From Tetracentron sinense (lineage: Eukaryota > Streptophyta > Magnoliopsida > Trochodendrales > Trochodendraceae), in contig CM026554.1 in the NCBI GenBank assembly GCA_015143295.1, positions 32,129,531-32,193,530 on the forward strand: DNA of 64,000 nucleotides, in the 5' to 3' direction. Position numbers and translations under genes: made by a program. Below the pieces are notes generated by a model. That model had not been told where the DNA came from. It saw only the letters and a list, made by a program, of their open reading frames with translations, and ran no database searches. Position 1 is the first letter of the stretch. Each line of letters begins with the position of its first letter. Positions 47,240-58,600 of this stretch are shown one piece after another.

Positions 47240-47528
47240 TGTTGCACGTGAGAGCGAGGGGAAGGAGTTAACCATAGTTAATAGGAGTTAAAAGGGACAC
47301 GTGTTAACCCACGGGTGCGATTGAACTCTCCTCGAATTCAATTGCGATTGGCTGTGATTCTAAATAGATAGATGAGCAAGAGGTGGTTTGGAAATTAAAT
47401 CAAAGGCAAGGGGTAGTTTGAGTTTTAAAGCAAAACATTAAATCAAAATATTGTTTTTATACAAGGGTAGTATGGGAATTTTCAAAAAATCATCTACGCC
47501 TGCCTCTCCTATTATAATAGTAAAGGTA
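47240..47528 (+). repeat. Helitron-like dispersed repeat, copy 1
   Basis: GCACGTGAGAGCGAGGGGAA ... GTGCGATTGAACTCTC ... TATTATAATAGTAAAG. Parallel to copy 2. The TATTATAATAGTAAAG end and GCACGTG motif resemble plant Helitron-derived repeats; this is from memory and uncertain. Confidence 0.5.
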
Positions 47529-47805
47529 TATATTTATACAATAGAATGTTAACCTTTACGAATGCAAGAGCATGAAGGTTAATGTTCATGTAGGCATAAA
47601 GTTGAGGGTAGTTTGGTTATTAATATGGGCATGAAGACTATTTTTATAAATGTGGAAATTTTTGGTTTTATACAAATACCCAACTTGAGTGAATATTTAT
47701 GAGACTGTCATTGAATTTACACTACATGAACATTAACATCTCCATGTATCCTTCTACTATTAAAAATACAAGCATTTTAAAGATTTTTTAATAGAAACTA
47801 GCGGG

Positions 47806-48083
47806 TGGCACATGCAATGCACGTGAGAGTAAGGGGAAGGAGTTAATCACAATTAATAGGAGTTAAAAGGGACATGTGTTAATTAACCCGCAGGTGCGAT
47901 TGAACTCTCCCCGGGTACAATCGCGATTGGTTGTGATTCTATTCTTTAAATAGATAGATGAACAAGGGGTAGTTTGGGAATTAAAGTAAAACATTAAATC
48001 AATGTTTTGTTTTATATAAGGGTAGTTTCGGAATTTCAAAAAAATCAGGCTACGCTTACCTCTCACATTATAATAGTAAAGAT
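47806..48083 (+). repeat. Helitron-like dispersed repeat, copy 2
   Basis: Same order as copy 1 (GCACGTGAGAGTAAGGGGAA ... GTGCGATTGAACTCTC ... CATTATAATAGTAAAG) with small indels, 280 bp downstream in direct orientation. Confidence 0.5.
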
Positions 48084-48289
48084 TATTTTTAACAAACTTT
48101 CTTACGACAATAATAACCTCATTTATTTAGGGTGTTGTTAGGTGCACCCCACTTTTTGATAACTGCGCACCATTAGTAAAAATTACTTGCTACACACCAT
48201 TAAATTTATAAAATTACTTATACACTCCAAAAACAAATCAATAAATAGCTGTAAAATTCATAACTACAGACCAATCACAATTTTAGGCA

Positions 48290-48746
48290 TTACCTACTAA
48301 GTCTGAAATTTCCAGTCGGTATACTGGCCTTAGCGACGACAAATTTTCTTTTGGTATTGTTCTACTAATTGTGACGGTAATAAACATGTCAGTATATGGA
48401 TCATTAGCGACAATGATTTTTCTGTCAATATATATGTTTTAGCAACGGTTATTTATCGGCGCTACATCACTTGAATATCGTTGTAACAAATGCAAACCCG
48501 TCACTATTTACCTTGAAATGTGATTATAAAAAGTCATTATAGAGATGGGTTATGGCCTTTATAGCGACAAAATAATTCCATCGGTAACTGCGACGGATTC
48601 CTATTATTGTCGCTATACTTTATACCGATGCTCCAAGTACCGACGGTTTTGCGACTCACCATTTTCGTCGCTAATATTAATAGCAGTGGAAAACAGCTTT
48701 TACCATCAGAAACATTCCGTCGCTATTGATCGTTTTTCTTGTAGTG
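48290..48746. mobile_element. CACTA-type transposon terminus
   Basis: The right end reversed reads CACTACAAGAAAAACGATC, the typical plant CACTA (En/Spm-like) start. Inside lie about a dozen subterminal words such as GCGACGG, CCGTCGC and TTAGCGACGA in both orientations. The opposite terminus was not found, so this is one end only. Confidence 0.75.
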
Positions 48747-50980
48747 ATAATAGGTGGCATTCTGAATGTTTTGAAATTTATTTATAAGAGGATCTTAACA
48801 ATCTTCTCTTGTTCTTTGTGTGAAGGTAAAGTACTTTGCGATATCTATAAGGGCCTCAAGAAGGGCATTGACTTTATATTAAATAGAATAGAAAAATATC
48901 ATATGAAAATCTTGACCAGCCATGCAACCTCTATGGTGGGGAAAATGTCAAGGAACCATTAATGGTTATTTATCAATAAAATATATATTAATTTTATACA
49001 TAAAAACAAGAGAAAAAAAACCAGGTTTAGCTGCATGGAATTTTTTTTTTATTGATCTTTTTAGGAGCAATAGTGCTCCAATCCTTGTGCTTTAGCTCTC
49101 AAATTCTTACATACATAGCTAATTCTATAGTGACAAAAAATTAATATAGCCACATAAGTTGAGATCCACTATGAGACTAGGCAATGGAAAGGGACACTTG
49201 CAAGAGGCGCCCACAACCAAAATACTGACGTTGATTGTAATGGACCTCACTAGCGTCTTGATGGAAATTAGCTTTTGAGCAACTAACAACTTGCTTTGTT
49301 GGAAACTTATGGATCATCCATCTTGAACTCCTGTTGATTTGTTTGAATTTTTATCCTACCTCAAGCTAATGTAGGGTTAATCGTTCCAAGCTAGAAGGAG
49401 AGGAGAGGCGATCCACAATTGAGAATAGGAGACTTTTCAAGATTGATGGAGGGGTTCCAAACATGAGAGAGGTGGGGGTGTTCATTTTGAGAATAGGGTT
49501 AGGGATCCTCAGATTGAGAAACCCTCTTATATTGCTAGGTGGGGACGTCCCACACTAAGGGAGTGTTCTCCTTGTTAGTTTCCAACTCTATCTAATAATA
49601 TTAGACATGTTTAGAAATAATTTGGAGACTTTCCTAATTAGTTTAAGATTCATTTTTCTAATCAAATTATTAATTAGAGAGATAGCGGATCCCATTTTAT
49701 TTTCTATTAAATATAGTTCTAATCTAATTAGATCTTGTTAAATAGAGTCTATAGTGGGCTCCACTATTATATGTCCTAATCCCCAAGATTATCATATCAT
49801 ATATGGAAGAAAACTTTGCTATATCATATAACAAATATCGGCTACTATGAAGAACATAAATTAATTTAATTCTTAATTAAATTAAATACCTTAAAGATGA
49901 TTCTAGTGCAAGAGATTTGAAGGGACCTCCTAATCCTGATTGTGGGACACATTGCTTTACATTTTAGTGTTGCACTAGAAGTGGGAAACTCTTTCTAAAT
50001 TAAACTCCATTAGGTATTTAGAATTTCATCTAAATCATTGGACTTCCACTAATTATAATATTAGTGTTCGTTAACAAATTATCCCCCAGAAATCAAAGAA
50101 TTACATATAAAGTAATTCTTCTTACTAATCTTTACAAATTAGTCGTTTCACCAACCAATATTGTACATTAGCATACAAGACAAATTCGTTGTAGTGTCAA
50201 GTCCCTGACTTATGTAGATAATTGTTTCACTTGATACTTTTCGTTAAACTGAGGTTTTAAAAAATTGAAATTCATTAGAAGAATTAATATAATAATTATT
50301 TTTCTATATATATAAAAATAATAATTCTGATAAAATCGTTTCAACAAGACACACCAACTAAATTTCTAAGTATAGTTCGACAAATATCAACTCAATATTA
50401 TAGTCCATTAAGGAGTAGTGGAATCAATGTTGAGTGTGTTAGCCTTTAGGTTTCAATTTAAGATAACATCATTGATTTTGATGATAACACAAAATGTAAT
50501 GATATTTGTCTTACTAATGTTTTCACGAGTTTTATGTCATTTCAAACAACGACTAGGTTTCGTTTGAAACTAAGGCTTCTTTATTTTTACACTATCAATT
50601 GTGCTATCATATCCTTCTTTTGGGCCATTTCTTCACTATTTTTTCAAATTTTATATAATCCATTATATCCCTTTTAGAGCTTAGGTATGACCTTAGGATT
50701 AACTTACGCTTACCATGCATTATGTTCTATACCTATATGAGCTTGAACTGTTAAGACCATCTAAAAAAATACAAAATACAAAATTATATATATATATATT
50801 TGCTTGATTGTGTGATAGTTTATTTGCGTACTTATTTATATCATTTTTGCATGCTTTGCTTATAAGACCACGTGCTTGCATAAAAATGAACCATGTTGTT
50901 TGATTCCCCTTTCATGGGATACATGTGCAACTCTCAGGGGTGTGACCTCAGCAACAAAAAAATATATTTATTTTTCCTTT
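48747..50980. other. Intergenic, unassigned
   Basis: AT-rich with a short (TA)n at about 50,786-50,800. No gene or element end was recognised. Confidence 0.4.
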
Positions 50981-50983
50981 TGA

Positions 50984-51132
50984 ATGTTTGTTTGCTTAAT
51001 TTGGGATGTTTCTATGATGCATATTGCGTACTTGATGCATGTTTCCCTTTTCATGGAATTGTGTACCTGCATGCTTGTTTGCTTAATTTGGGATATTTTT
51101 ATGATGCATATTATTTACTTGATGCATGCTTC
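50984..51132 (+). repeat. Two-copy tandem repeat (~90 bp period)
   Basis: TTTGCTTAATTTGGGATGTT ... CTATGATGCATATT at about 50,989 recurs at about 51,079 (TTTGCTTAATTTGGGATATT ... TATGATGCATATT). Confidence 0.7.
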
Positions 51133-51456
51133 TAATTTGATTAACTTATATAGTTTGTTTCTATATCTTTAATGCATATTCCATAATAGCATGCTAAATT
51201 TAAAAAGTTTAACTTGGTTTTTAATTTCGCTAAAGTCATTTTAAGGATTAAGTAACCACTTTTAGCTCAAGCGAATCTCTTACACATATTTGTCATAAAC
51301 CATTGCCATATCCATTATTTGATTAGGATTCTTAGTTTATCATCATAGTAGAATAGATGACAACTCTGTTTTTTAAGGTGATTTCCCATTATTTCTTATT
51401 AAGGTTTCCCGATTTAGAATGATGCTAATATCTCAGTTTAAATTTCTTACACTATT

Positions 51457-51610
51457 ACACCCCGCCTCTTGGTCCAATGGCGGGGTGTGGCCTCTCTCAA
51501 ACGAGAGGTCTGGGATCTAATCCATTATGCGATAAGCTGCAAGAGCTCCAATCTTCAAGCTAACCACTAACCATAGGTAAATGATATCCGAAGCCCAAAA
51601 AAAAAATTGG
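51457..51610 (+). mobile_element. tRNA-derived SINE with target duplication
   Basis: Flanked by TACACTATT (51448-51456 and 51611-51619). A-box-like TTGGTCCAATGGCGG, B-box-like GGTCTGGGATCTAATCC and an A-tail (51,599-51,606). It lies about 700 bp upstream of the AP5B-like start. Confidence 0.75.
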
Positions 51611-51619
51611 TACACTATT

Positions 51620-52319
51620 GTTTATGAATGGATCCCTCAATTTGCGTTTTTTCACTCTATATTGCAAGTGTACCCTTCAAGATTCAATTTTAGATGTCCA
51701 TCTTTACTTGTAGGGTGCTTCAGAGTTTGAAAAGTTCACAAGTGATATCATGCATGCCATCCCAAAATGATGACTAGCTAGCCCATCACCCCCAGTACAT
51801 GGCCGATGTGGGACTAAATGAACCCGCCCTCCCCTCCCCTCCCCTCCCCTCCCCTCCCCACACACATGGACTTCGAAGCCTTCGTCAAGGGGACACACCT
51901 TTTAGTGGACCCCACGTGCCACAAATCCATCCCTATCCCGTGTTCCCTGAGTTGGTTCTGATACCACTTATCACGGAGCACTTGCTATCCCAAATGACTA
52001 GTCATTTCTATAGCCCAACAATCCTTAGAGGACGACTAGTGTGGACTACACATGCCAAAGTGGCACCATGTAAGGGATTTATTATTCCTCAATGGCTCAA
52101 AAATTCCTTTGCCGAGCTGGGCTTAGACGGCCCTAACAATAGCATTTCTGAATTATTTCTCTTGTCTGAATGAAATAGTATTGCGGTTACCTCTGAAGTT
52201 GGGATTTTTCATCCGAAATGTCGTTCTTGTTCATGCCCACCCTCCTTTGTAGGGTTAGGGTGTCTTCCTCTTCCTCTGCTCCAATTCTCTGCGATTTCTA
52301 GGGTTCTTGCAAAAAAAAC
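51620..52319 (+). other. Upstream region of the AP5B-like gene
   Basis: Contains a (CCCCT)n run at about 51,829-51,860 and a repeat-like GGTTCTGATACCACTTATCA (51,953-51,974). The immediate 170 bp upstream of the ATG is the likely 5'UTR (TTCTAGGGTTCTTGC). Promoter elements were not assigned. Confidence 0.4.
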
Positions 52320-53762
52320 ATGGAGAAGCCATTAAAGCACCTCTCGTCTCTGGACTGGGAGACTATTATCGACGATTTCCAGTACGGATCCTCTCGTCGA
52401 TCCAAATGGATCTCTCAGTACTCTGGTCTAGCTCTCCTCGAACAAGCTCTATCCTCTATTCTCAGAAAGGATTTCCCTTTCAAGCTCCAGATCATTGTCT
52501 TCCTCGAAGAGTTTTCCGAAATCTTGATTAGAGAATCCGAGGCTGAAGCTGCTTTGGGCCGTGTAATCGAGGTTCTTCTTGCTGTTGTTCAAGCTCCCGT
52601 CGATGGAATCTCGGTAACCTATTCTTTGAAAGAACAAATGATGGTTTCTGCAACTTCGATCGTGATCTCTGTTGATGGATTCAAGAATTCAATTCGGCAT
52701 CTCGAAGGCTTGACGGAATTGCTCTTGACGGTCATTAACAGGCCGAATCATAGCTTGGATCGACAGACCAGAGGCGTTGCTTGTGAATGCTTGAGGGAAT
52801 TGGAGAGAGCTTATCCTTGTTTGCTCTCTGAGATCTCTGGCCATTTATGGAGCTTGTGTCTAAGCGAGAGGACTCATGCTTCACAAAGCTACATTCTGTT
52901 ATTGACGTCTGTAATTCACGATCTCGTGATTTCGAGGACGAATGTCTCGATTCTTACCGGCTCAGTTCCTCTTGTTCCTTTTAACGTCCCACAATCGCTC
53001 CTTGGGGCTGTGTGTTTGAATAAAGAGCTTTCTGCTTCGAATTTCAAGGAGATTCGGAGAGTGATGGCTTTCTTGCTTGAAAGGCCACAAATTCTAACCC
53101 CATGTGGAATGATGGAATTCATGTCGATGCTAATGCGGATTGTGGTGGTTTTGGAGTTGCAGCCATCGCTTTTGAAGGTGCAGTTCTCTGGCCTGCTTTA
53201 CTCCTATGATCCTATGCTATGCCATGTTGTTCTGACGCTTTATACGCGTTTCTCAGATGCTTTTGATGGCCAAGAGGGCGAGATTGCTCAGCGTCTGATG
53301 CTAATCTCAAGGGAAGTCCAGCACCATCTGGTTTTCCGCCTCCTAGCGCTTCACTGGTTGGTGGGTTTTATTCGTTTGCCATCAAAGAGAGAAACAATGA
53401 AAAAGAACTCAATTGTTCATATGGGTCTGAGCTTTTATCCCACTGTCTTTGATCCACTTGCACTGAAATCTGTGAAACTAGATGTACTTGCCTACTGTGC
53501 AACCTGTGTTGACATCTTTAGATGGGAGAGCCCTGCTGGTGTTTCAGGTGAAGAGGTTGGCCGTGGAGTTTCTGTGGTGAAGCTCTTTGAAGATGGTCTC
53601 ATATCTGTTTCGTCATTCAAATGGTTGCCTCCATGGAGCACAGAAACTGTGGTAGCTTTTCGGACCTTCCATAAGTTCTTGATAGGTGCCACTCCTCATT
53701 CCACCTCTGATGCTTCGACCATTGGGTTTCTCTTGGAGTCTACTATCTTCCACACTTTACAG
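52320..53762 (+). CDS. AP5B: AP-5 complex subunit beta-like protein, first coding exon (gene continues right)
   Basis: A 481-codon open exon starts at ATG 52320 (context AAAAAACATGG) and ends ...FHTLQ at a donor CAG|GTACAT (53762/53763), in phase 0. The reading frame runs only about 40 nt into the intron before stopping. The protein is helical and Leu-rich with no signal peptide, consistent with HEAT/ARM-like adaptin repeats. Diagnostic stretches are LSSLDWETIIDDFQ (N-terminus), INRPNHSLDRQTRGVACECL and LRELERAYPCLLSEISGHLW. These match my recollection of plant AP-5 beta-like proteins (Arabidopsis At3g19870, about 1,100 residues), so under half of the protein is here. AP-5 is an adaptor complex for late-endosomal sorting. 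No second exon was found up to 64,000. Confidence 0.82.
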
Positions 53763-54272
53763 GTACATGCACTTTCTTTTCCTTTCCTTTTTTACTTTTT
53801 TTAAGTGACAACTTAAGAAGAAGAAGATAGAATGATATTGGAAGCGGTTAGCAATTAGAGTTGTCTATGTATAACTGAGGTCTATTTACTGATTTGGTCG
53901 ATGGTTCAGTTAGTTCCTGAGCTTCTTTCAATACGAACAGAAGTAACTGCAGGATACATACTAAAAAAACCAAAATCATGCCACCAATAACCAATTTTCA
54001 TACTTTAAGCTGAGCTCATGCATTATAGAAAGTTATGTCTTCATGAAATTTGGCCAATATAAAATTCACTAGTAATTTTATAAGTTCTTAATACAATTCT
54101 AGTTTTTCATCAAAAAGAAGAAAATAATTATAAAGCCCTGAGTTTAATAGGCGATTGCGGAAGTCTTTGTTCTTTATTTTCAAAGTTTCATGTGTGTTCT
54201 GAAAGTATGTTGCATCGCTTCTGGCCTTTTTGATCCAAGAGGTCAGATCTTGTACGGCATTTTCCCGTTTGT

Positions 54273-54847
54273 TGTAAATTTAGGTTAGTGGAAGGAATGA
54301 AATAGAAGAATTTTGGAAGACAAGTGGAACTCTCTAACAAAATATGCTACATAGTTGGTGTTTATTAGTGGATTTGGCCCTTGTATTGAAGCGCATGTTT
54401 ATAGTTTCTGATTCTCAAGCCAATTGGAGGAATATAAGTCACCGTGGCTATGAGGTAAAGTGGGCCAACCACCACATTTTTGGAACATCCCAGATAATGT
54501 ATGAAATTCTTCAATTTTGATGGTGCTGCTTTAGCAATCTTGGGTCTGGCTATTATAGGAAATATTTTTTAGGACACACATGAAAATGTTATCAAGGTGT
54601 TCTCAGGCTTGGTTGAAATTGCAACTCCTATTGAAATGAAGCCCTAATATTTTCTTTAAGGCCAAAAGATTTCAGATACCAGATTTAGGCCTTTTAGTGG
54701 TGGAGGTTGGTTCCTCAAATGCTATGAAATTGGATGGATTTTATGACTGGAGCTTTCTAATTTTTCCTATAGTTGTAAATTGGGGTATGCGGAAGGAGCA
54801 AAATAAAAGAATTTGAAAGAAAAGGGGAGCGCTCTTCCGAAATATTG
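54273..54847 (+). repeat. Tandem duplication (~500 bp unit), first copy and start of second
   Basis: The stretch at 54,273-54,350 (TTGTAAATTTAGG, GGAAGGAATGAAATAGAAG) recurs at 54,772-54,847 (TTGTAAATTGGGG, GGAAGGAGCAAAATAAAAG). The rest of the second unit resumes in direct orientation at 59,703 to about 60,610 (GGTGTTTATT, AAGCCAATTGG, GGGCCAAC, ATCCCAGATAAT, CTGGCTATTATAGGA, CCTTTTAGTGGTGGAGG). The second unit was therefore split by the Pack-MULE. Confidence 0.75.
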
Positions 54848-56075
54848 TTGAAACAGGGTTTTAGACCATAGTTACCAGAGCGAGAAGCAAAAACGAGAAG
54901 CAATGCGAAAGCGAAAAGCGGGAAGCGAGGCTAAAAAAACCTTAGGAAACGGGAAGCGAGAAATGAGATATATTCTCCTCATTTCCATTATGTTATTATG
55001 AGTAACTATATATTTGATTTAATCTTACATGAGATTTTTGTAAAAAAGTAGATGTCTTAAGTTCCAAACCGACGATACTTGCTTAGAGTCTACACCCTTA
55101 GGCTATAAACTATGGTCTACCCATCACTTCATACATATAGCTCCCTTTGATCTTAAATGAGACGTGATGGAAACGAGCTTCCTAAGAAGCGAGTTCATCC
55201 GAGGAAGTGAGTTTCCTAGGAAGCGAATCTGTCTGAGGAAGCGAGTCTGGGAAACGAGCTTCCGGGGAAGCGAGCATCCCACTCTGTACATAGCTTCCCT
55301 GCAACTATGTTTTAGACACTACCACGTATGCCTTACCCTCATTATTATATATAAACTCCATTTTACTGTCATTTAGGCACAATTTTGCATCCATCTTAAT
55401 TTACTGGCTATTTGCCATGTTGATATATTTTAATAATATTATATACCATTCTTGTTTATCGTTGTTGTCAAATCTCTGGCATATGCGCCATCAGTTTTAT
55501 TAGTGTTAGCATCATTATCCTCTAGTGCCTTTAGCTTTATGCTTCAGGTTTCTTTGATTCTAGCTTAGGCTCATTTGAGGGTTGATTAGGGAGCATGACT
55601 TGGTTGGTACCGAAGAGGTTCGTTGAGCTAGGCAAACACTCCGTGCCAAGTGTCCCTTTGTCAGTCCACTTGGAGACTTAAGAGTATGAGGGGAGTGCCC
55701 TGACAATATAGCATTTTAATTAGTTAATATGATGGCATGCTCACGCTTTGGAGAATTTTTGTATGTGACATATGTCACTTAAAAAGTGTACATGAATCCC
55801 ATGATAGTTTTCCTACATAGAGGAGGCTAAAACCCTAGTTTTTTGGGTAAACCATAATAGAGACCCTAAAAAAGGATCTCATACTCTCATTCTTTAGGCG
55901 GTTCTTCTCTCTCCAATCTCTACATCTCCTTTTCTTCTTATTATTCTTTCTTCTTATCCGGTGATCTCTCTGCCGAAAACATAACACCGTCTGTACGGCT
56001 GGAATAACCAGTTTAGGCGAACAGTGAGACGATTCTAACCCTTGCAATTTGCACGTATCAACAATTGGTGACTCT
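54848..56075 (+). repeat. Left terminal inverted repeat of the Pack-MULE
   Basis: This arm pairs with 59702-58932 reversed. It is about 785 bp once the MITE at 54867-55309 and one target copy are removed. Its inner limit is near CAACAATTGG at 56071-56080, after which the arms diverge. A short frame near 55835-56047 exists only because both arms share it. Confidence 0.75.
54867..55309. mobile_element. hAT-like MITE nested in the Pack-MULE left arm
   Basis: A 443-bp element with exact 8-bp duplications TTTTAGAC (54859-54866 and 55310-55317). The ends are CATAGTTACCAGAG on the left and, reversed, CATAGTTGCAGGG on the right. The interior is a degenerate array of the word GGAAGCGAG and variants. 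Removing it restores continuity with the right arm (GGTTTTAGACACTAC), which confirms the limits. Confidence 0.8.
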
Positions 56076-56379
56076 GTTGAGGATTGTCGATTCTATGCCT
56101 CGTCGGATCAAGAAGGTGAAGGGGGGCTCTCAAGTTGCTATCGCTCCGTCACTGCCAATAAATTCTCGCTCGCCATATGCATTTTTCTGCAGATCGATTC
56201 GATTCTTATCTGTATTTGGGTTGAGATTACAAATGTGTAAAAATAAAAATAAACAATCTCTCTCCATCTTAATAAATTGGGGGGGTCTTCTTGGGGTATT
56301 TTTCTTATGGATTTACAACAGGTGGGTGTCCTCTCTCGGTTCTCCCTTTCTTTCGGCTTATCTCGGTCGTAGTAACAAA

Positions 56380-56700
56380 ATTCTCCGAATTTTTGAAAAA
56401 ATCGCGAATAATTCACGTATTTTAGGTGTGCTGAATTATTCTCTGAATTATTTGCGAATTTTAGATTTGCCGAATTATTTGCGGATTTTGTAAATTATTC
56501 ATGAATTTCACGAATTATTCGCAAATTTCGCAATAATTCGTTTAGTTTGACAAAGTAAATTGCTTATTTTGTACACTATCTGATCAAATTATTGGATATC
56601 TTTTAATAGTTATTGATTTTTTACTGAATTGTTCCCGAATGTAGCTCGGATTTTTCCGAACTTGACCCTTGCCGAATTATTCCCCAACCCCGACTTTGTC
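56380..56700 (+). repeat. Degenerate 'GAATTATTCG' repeat element inside the Pack-MULE
   Basis: About ten variants of GAATTATTCGCGAATTTT are packed here. It ends in TTTTTCCGAACTTGACCC and CCGAATTATTCCCC, shared in reverse with window bases 1-60. It is probably a MITE that landed in the Pack-MULE core. Confidence 0.5.
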
Positions 56701-57083
56701 ACTATGATCTCGGTATCTCCCTCTCGGAGTTTGCTATGGTGCAACAAGACGCTCATGCGGTCATCCACCTGTAGCCTCTGTCCAATGTTCTCTCTCTCCT
56801 CTCTCATCGCCGTCATTCTCTCTCTTTGCATGTACGTTATCCTTTTCCTGGTGTTCCTTTCTCTACTTCAATTTTTGGGGCAAAACCCTTTCTCTATTTA
56901 ACTTCGAATGACCAAAAATTTCCACCCCCGTTAACTATACAAATGTTTTGCTTCTTAGTAGAATTCCATATAAATTTCAATTCCAAGGGTTTGGACTTTC
57001 TTTACTTCTTCCACATTTTTTTTGTATGGTTTAGATTTATAGGTCCTTATTTATTGTTTTTATGGTCTGAGTACTAGATAGAG

Positions 57084-57323
57084 ATGAAAGGATTTGATGG
57101 TGGGGATGGTATTCAAGAAATCCTCGTCTCTAACGAATTTAAGGAATTCGCAGAAAGTCCCTCGAGAAATATGTTTGAGCTTCTAAGGCGTTCTGTTGTG
57201 GAGAGCTCCAAGGCGTGCTCTTCAGAGTGTTCTCCAAGCCGTCTTCAGTGTTCTCCAAGGCGTCTTCAGAGTTCTCCTAGGCGTCTAGTGTTCTCCAAGG
57301 CGTTCTATTTTGGAGAAGCTTAA
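57084..57323 (+). other. Short ORF with internal 24-bp repeats inside the Pack-MULE
   Basis: A 79-codon frame starts ATG at 57084 and ends in a degenerate repeat array (57,190-57,305) around the core TTCTCCAAGGCGTCTTCAG. It may be part of a second captured gene fragment. The Ser/Arg-rich C-terminus is a product of the repeat. No family was recognised, and coding status is doubtful. Confidence 0.3.
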
Positions 57324-57762
57324 GTGAAGAGGTTCACTATAGATGAATTTGCTTCCATTGATGCGAATTACAGTTCTTGACATGGCTGACTCGATGATGG
57401 TTGAAGGAGAAGCAAAAGATATAGACCATAATTTAATTTCTCCTTTTAAAATTGGATCGATTGCAGACATATTCTGTCTGATATTGGTTTCTGGTTCAGG
57501 ATTTTATGATGTGACATTGAGGTGAAAGGGAAAGTCTTAATGCCTAGGGTAATGGCTGCCAAGCATCAAGCATGTTGGTGAGAAGACAAAGTCTTGAGTT
57601 CAACCTCCAGATCCCTCGATCTCAATTCCCAATTGCATTTGCTGTGGCTGGTGATCTGGATCAGACGAGCTGGATTACATCAATTCTAAACCACTATAGA
57701 GCCTATTGAGGAGGATTTGTTCTCTATTTGATTCAAATTTGAGCTTCCTGACTAGGGAGTGA

Positions 57763-58600
57763 GATGTTGAGGTTCCAAGTTTATGGGAAAGTAGTGAAGG
57801 GGGTTGACTTGATGAAGAGGAGGCACTGGACATGGCACTTGGGTATATGGTTGTTTGTCATTCTTTACACTGTTTGGATTATTACCATCATTCCTAGCAT
57901 AGACGTTGTTAATGCTGTGATAGCTTTCGGTGGACTGGTTGTTGTTGGCATTTGGGTGGCTTCTTGGTTGTTGTGCTACTGCTACAAGTTGGTTTTGATG
58001 CAAATATTTTCAATTAAATGGGTTACTGCAAACAGCTGGAAAGTGGGTTGTTCATCTTGTTCTTGTATTTGCTGTCATTGCTGCTGGCTATGTACTTAGA
58101 GAGGGATTAGATGATCCAACAAGGAGTAAATACAAGCTTTTCTTCAGTTCATTGATTATTACTTCTATGATTTCCCCTAAGCTGCCAATGGAGCTATTAA
58201 TATTTGTTAATACATCTCCAATTGCATTAGCAAGACGTGGAATATTCTACACGAAACTATTCTGAATTCCCTTTGCTGGGGAGGTTGACATATGCTGTTT
58301 CGACAAGACAGGAACTCACATCAAATGACGTGAAGTTTTGTAGAGTAGTTGGATTGACTGCCACTGGATTTAGAATCAGATATGACTAAAATTCCTGTCT
58401 GCACAGTGAAGGTTCTTGTAGTTTGTAATGCATTGTTGTTTGTGGACTACAAGCTGGTTGGTGATCTTCTCAGGAAGGCAGCTCTGAAAGGAATATAATG
58501 GAATTATAAATCTGATGAGAAGGCCATGCCTGCAAACAGGATATTTCTTTTTGAACATATTGTGCAGATTCAATTGAGCTTGGAATCTCTTAGTGGGATC
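57763..58600 (+). pseudogene. Captured P5A-type ATPase (PDR2/MIA-like) fragment
   Basis: An ATG at 57764 opens a 111-codon frame starting MLRFQVYGKVVKGVDLMKRR, then FVILYTVWIITIIPSID, the N-terminal membrane hairpin of plant P5A ATPases (Arabidopsis PDR2, recalled). It then jumps to VTANSWKVG, skipping several hundred residues including the actuator domain. With frameshifts it continues through GLDDPTRSKYK (about 58,105-58,135), PKLPMELL, RRGIFYTKLF, CCFDKTGT (phosphorylation motif, about 58,292-58,315), LVCNALLFVDYKLV-like and EKAMP-like stretches (to about 58,545). Frameshifts, stops and the deletion exclude a working pump. It may be transcribed from the element's arms; that is unknown. Confidence 0.75.

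Noticed and set aside
51457-51610. tRNA gene (A- and B-box-like motifs)
   Set aside because: No cloverleaf can be formed; the A-tail and TACACTATT duplications show a SINE.
51799-52173. 124-codon plus-strand ORF upstream of the AP5B-like gene
   Set aside because: It begins in a (CCCCT)n run and reads through repeat-like sequence. Its stop precedes the AP5B ATG and it does not extend that protein.
52320-53762. Start at the internal +1-frame ORF (52307-52531)
   Set aside because: That frame is a short shadow; the 494-codon frame from 52320 carries the conserved adaptin-like motifs.
57764-58099. Functional P-type ATPase gene
   Set aside because: Large internal deletion, frameshifts and stops, and location within a transposon core exclude a working enzyme.
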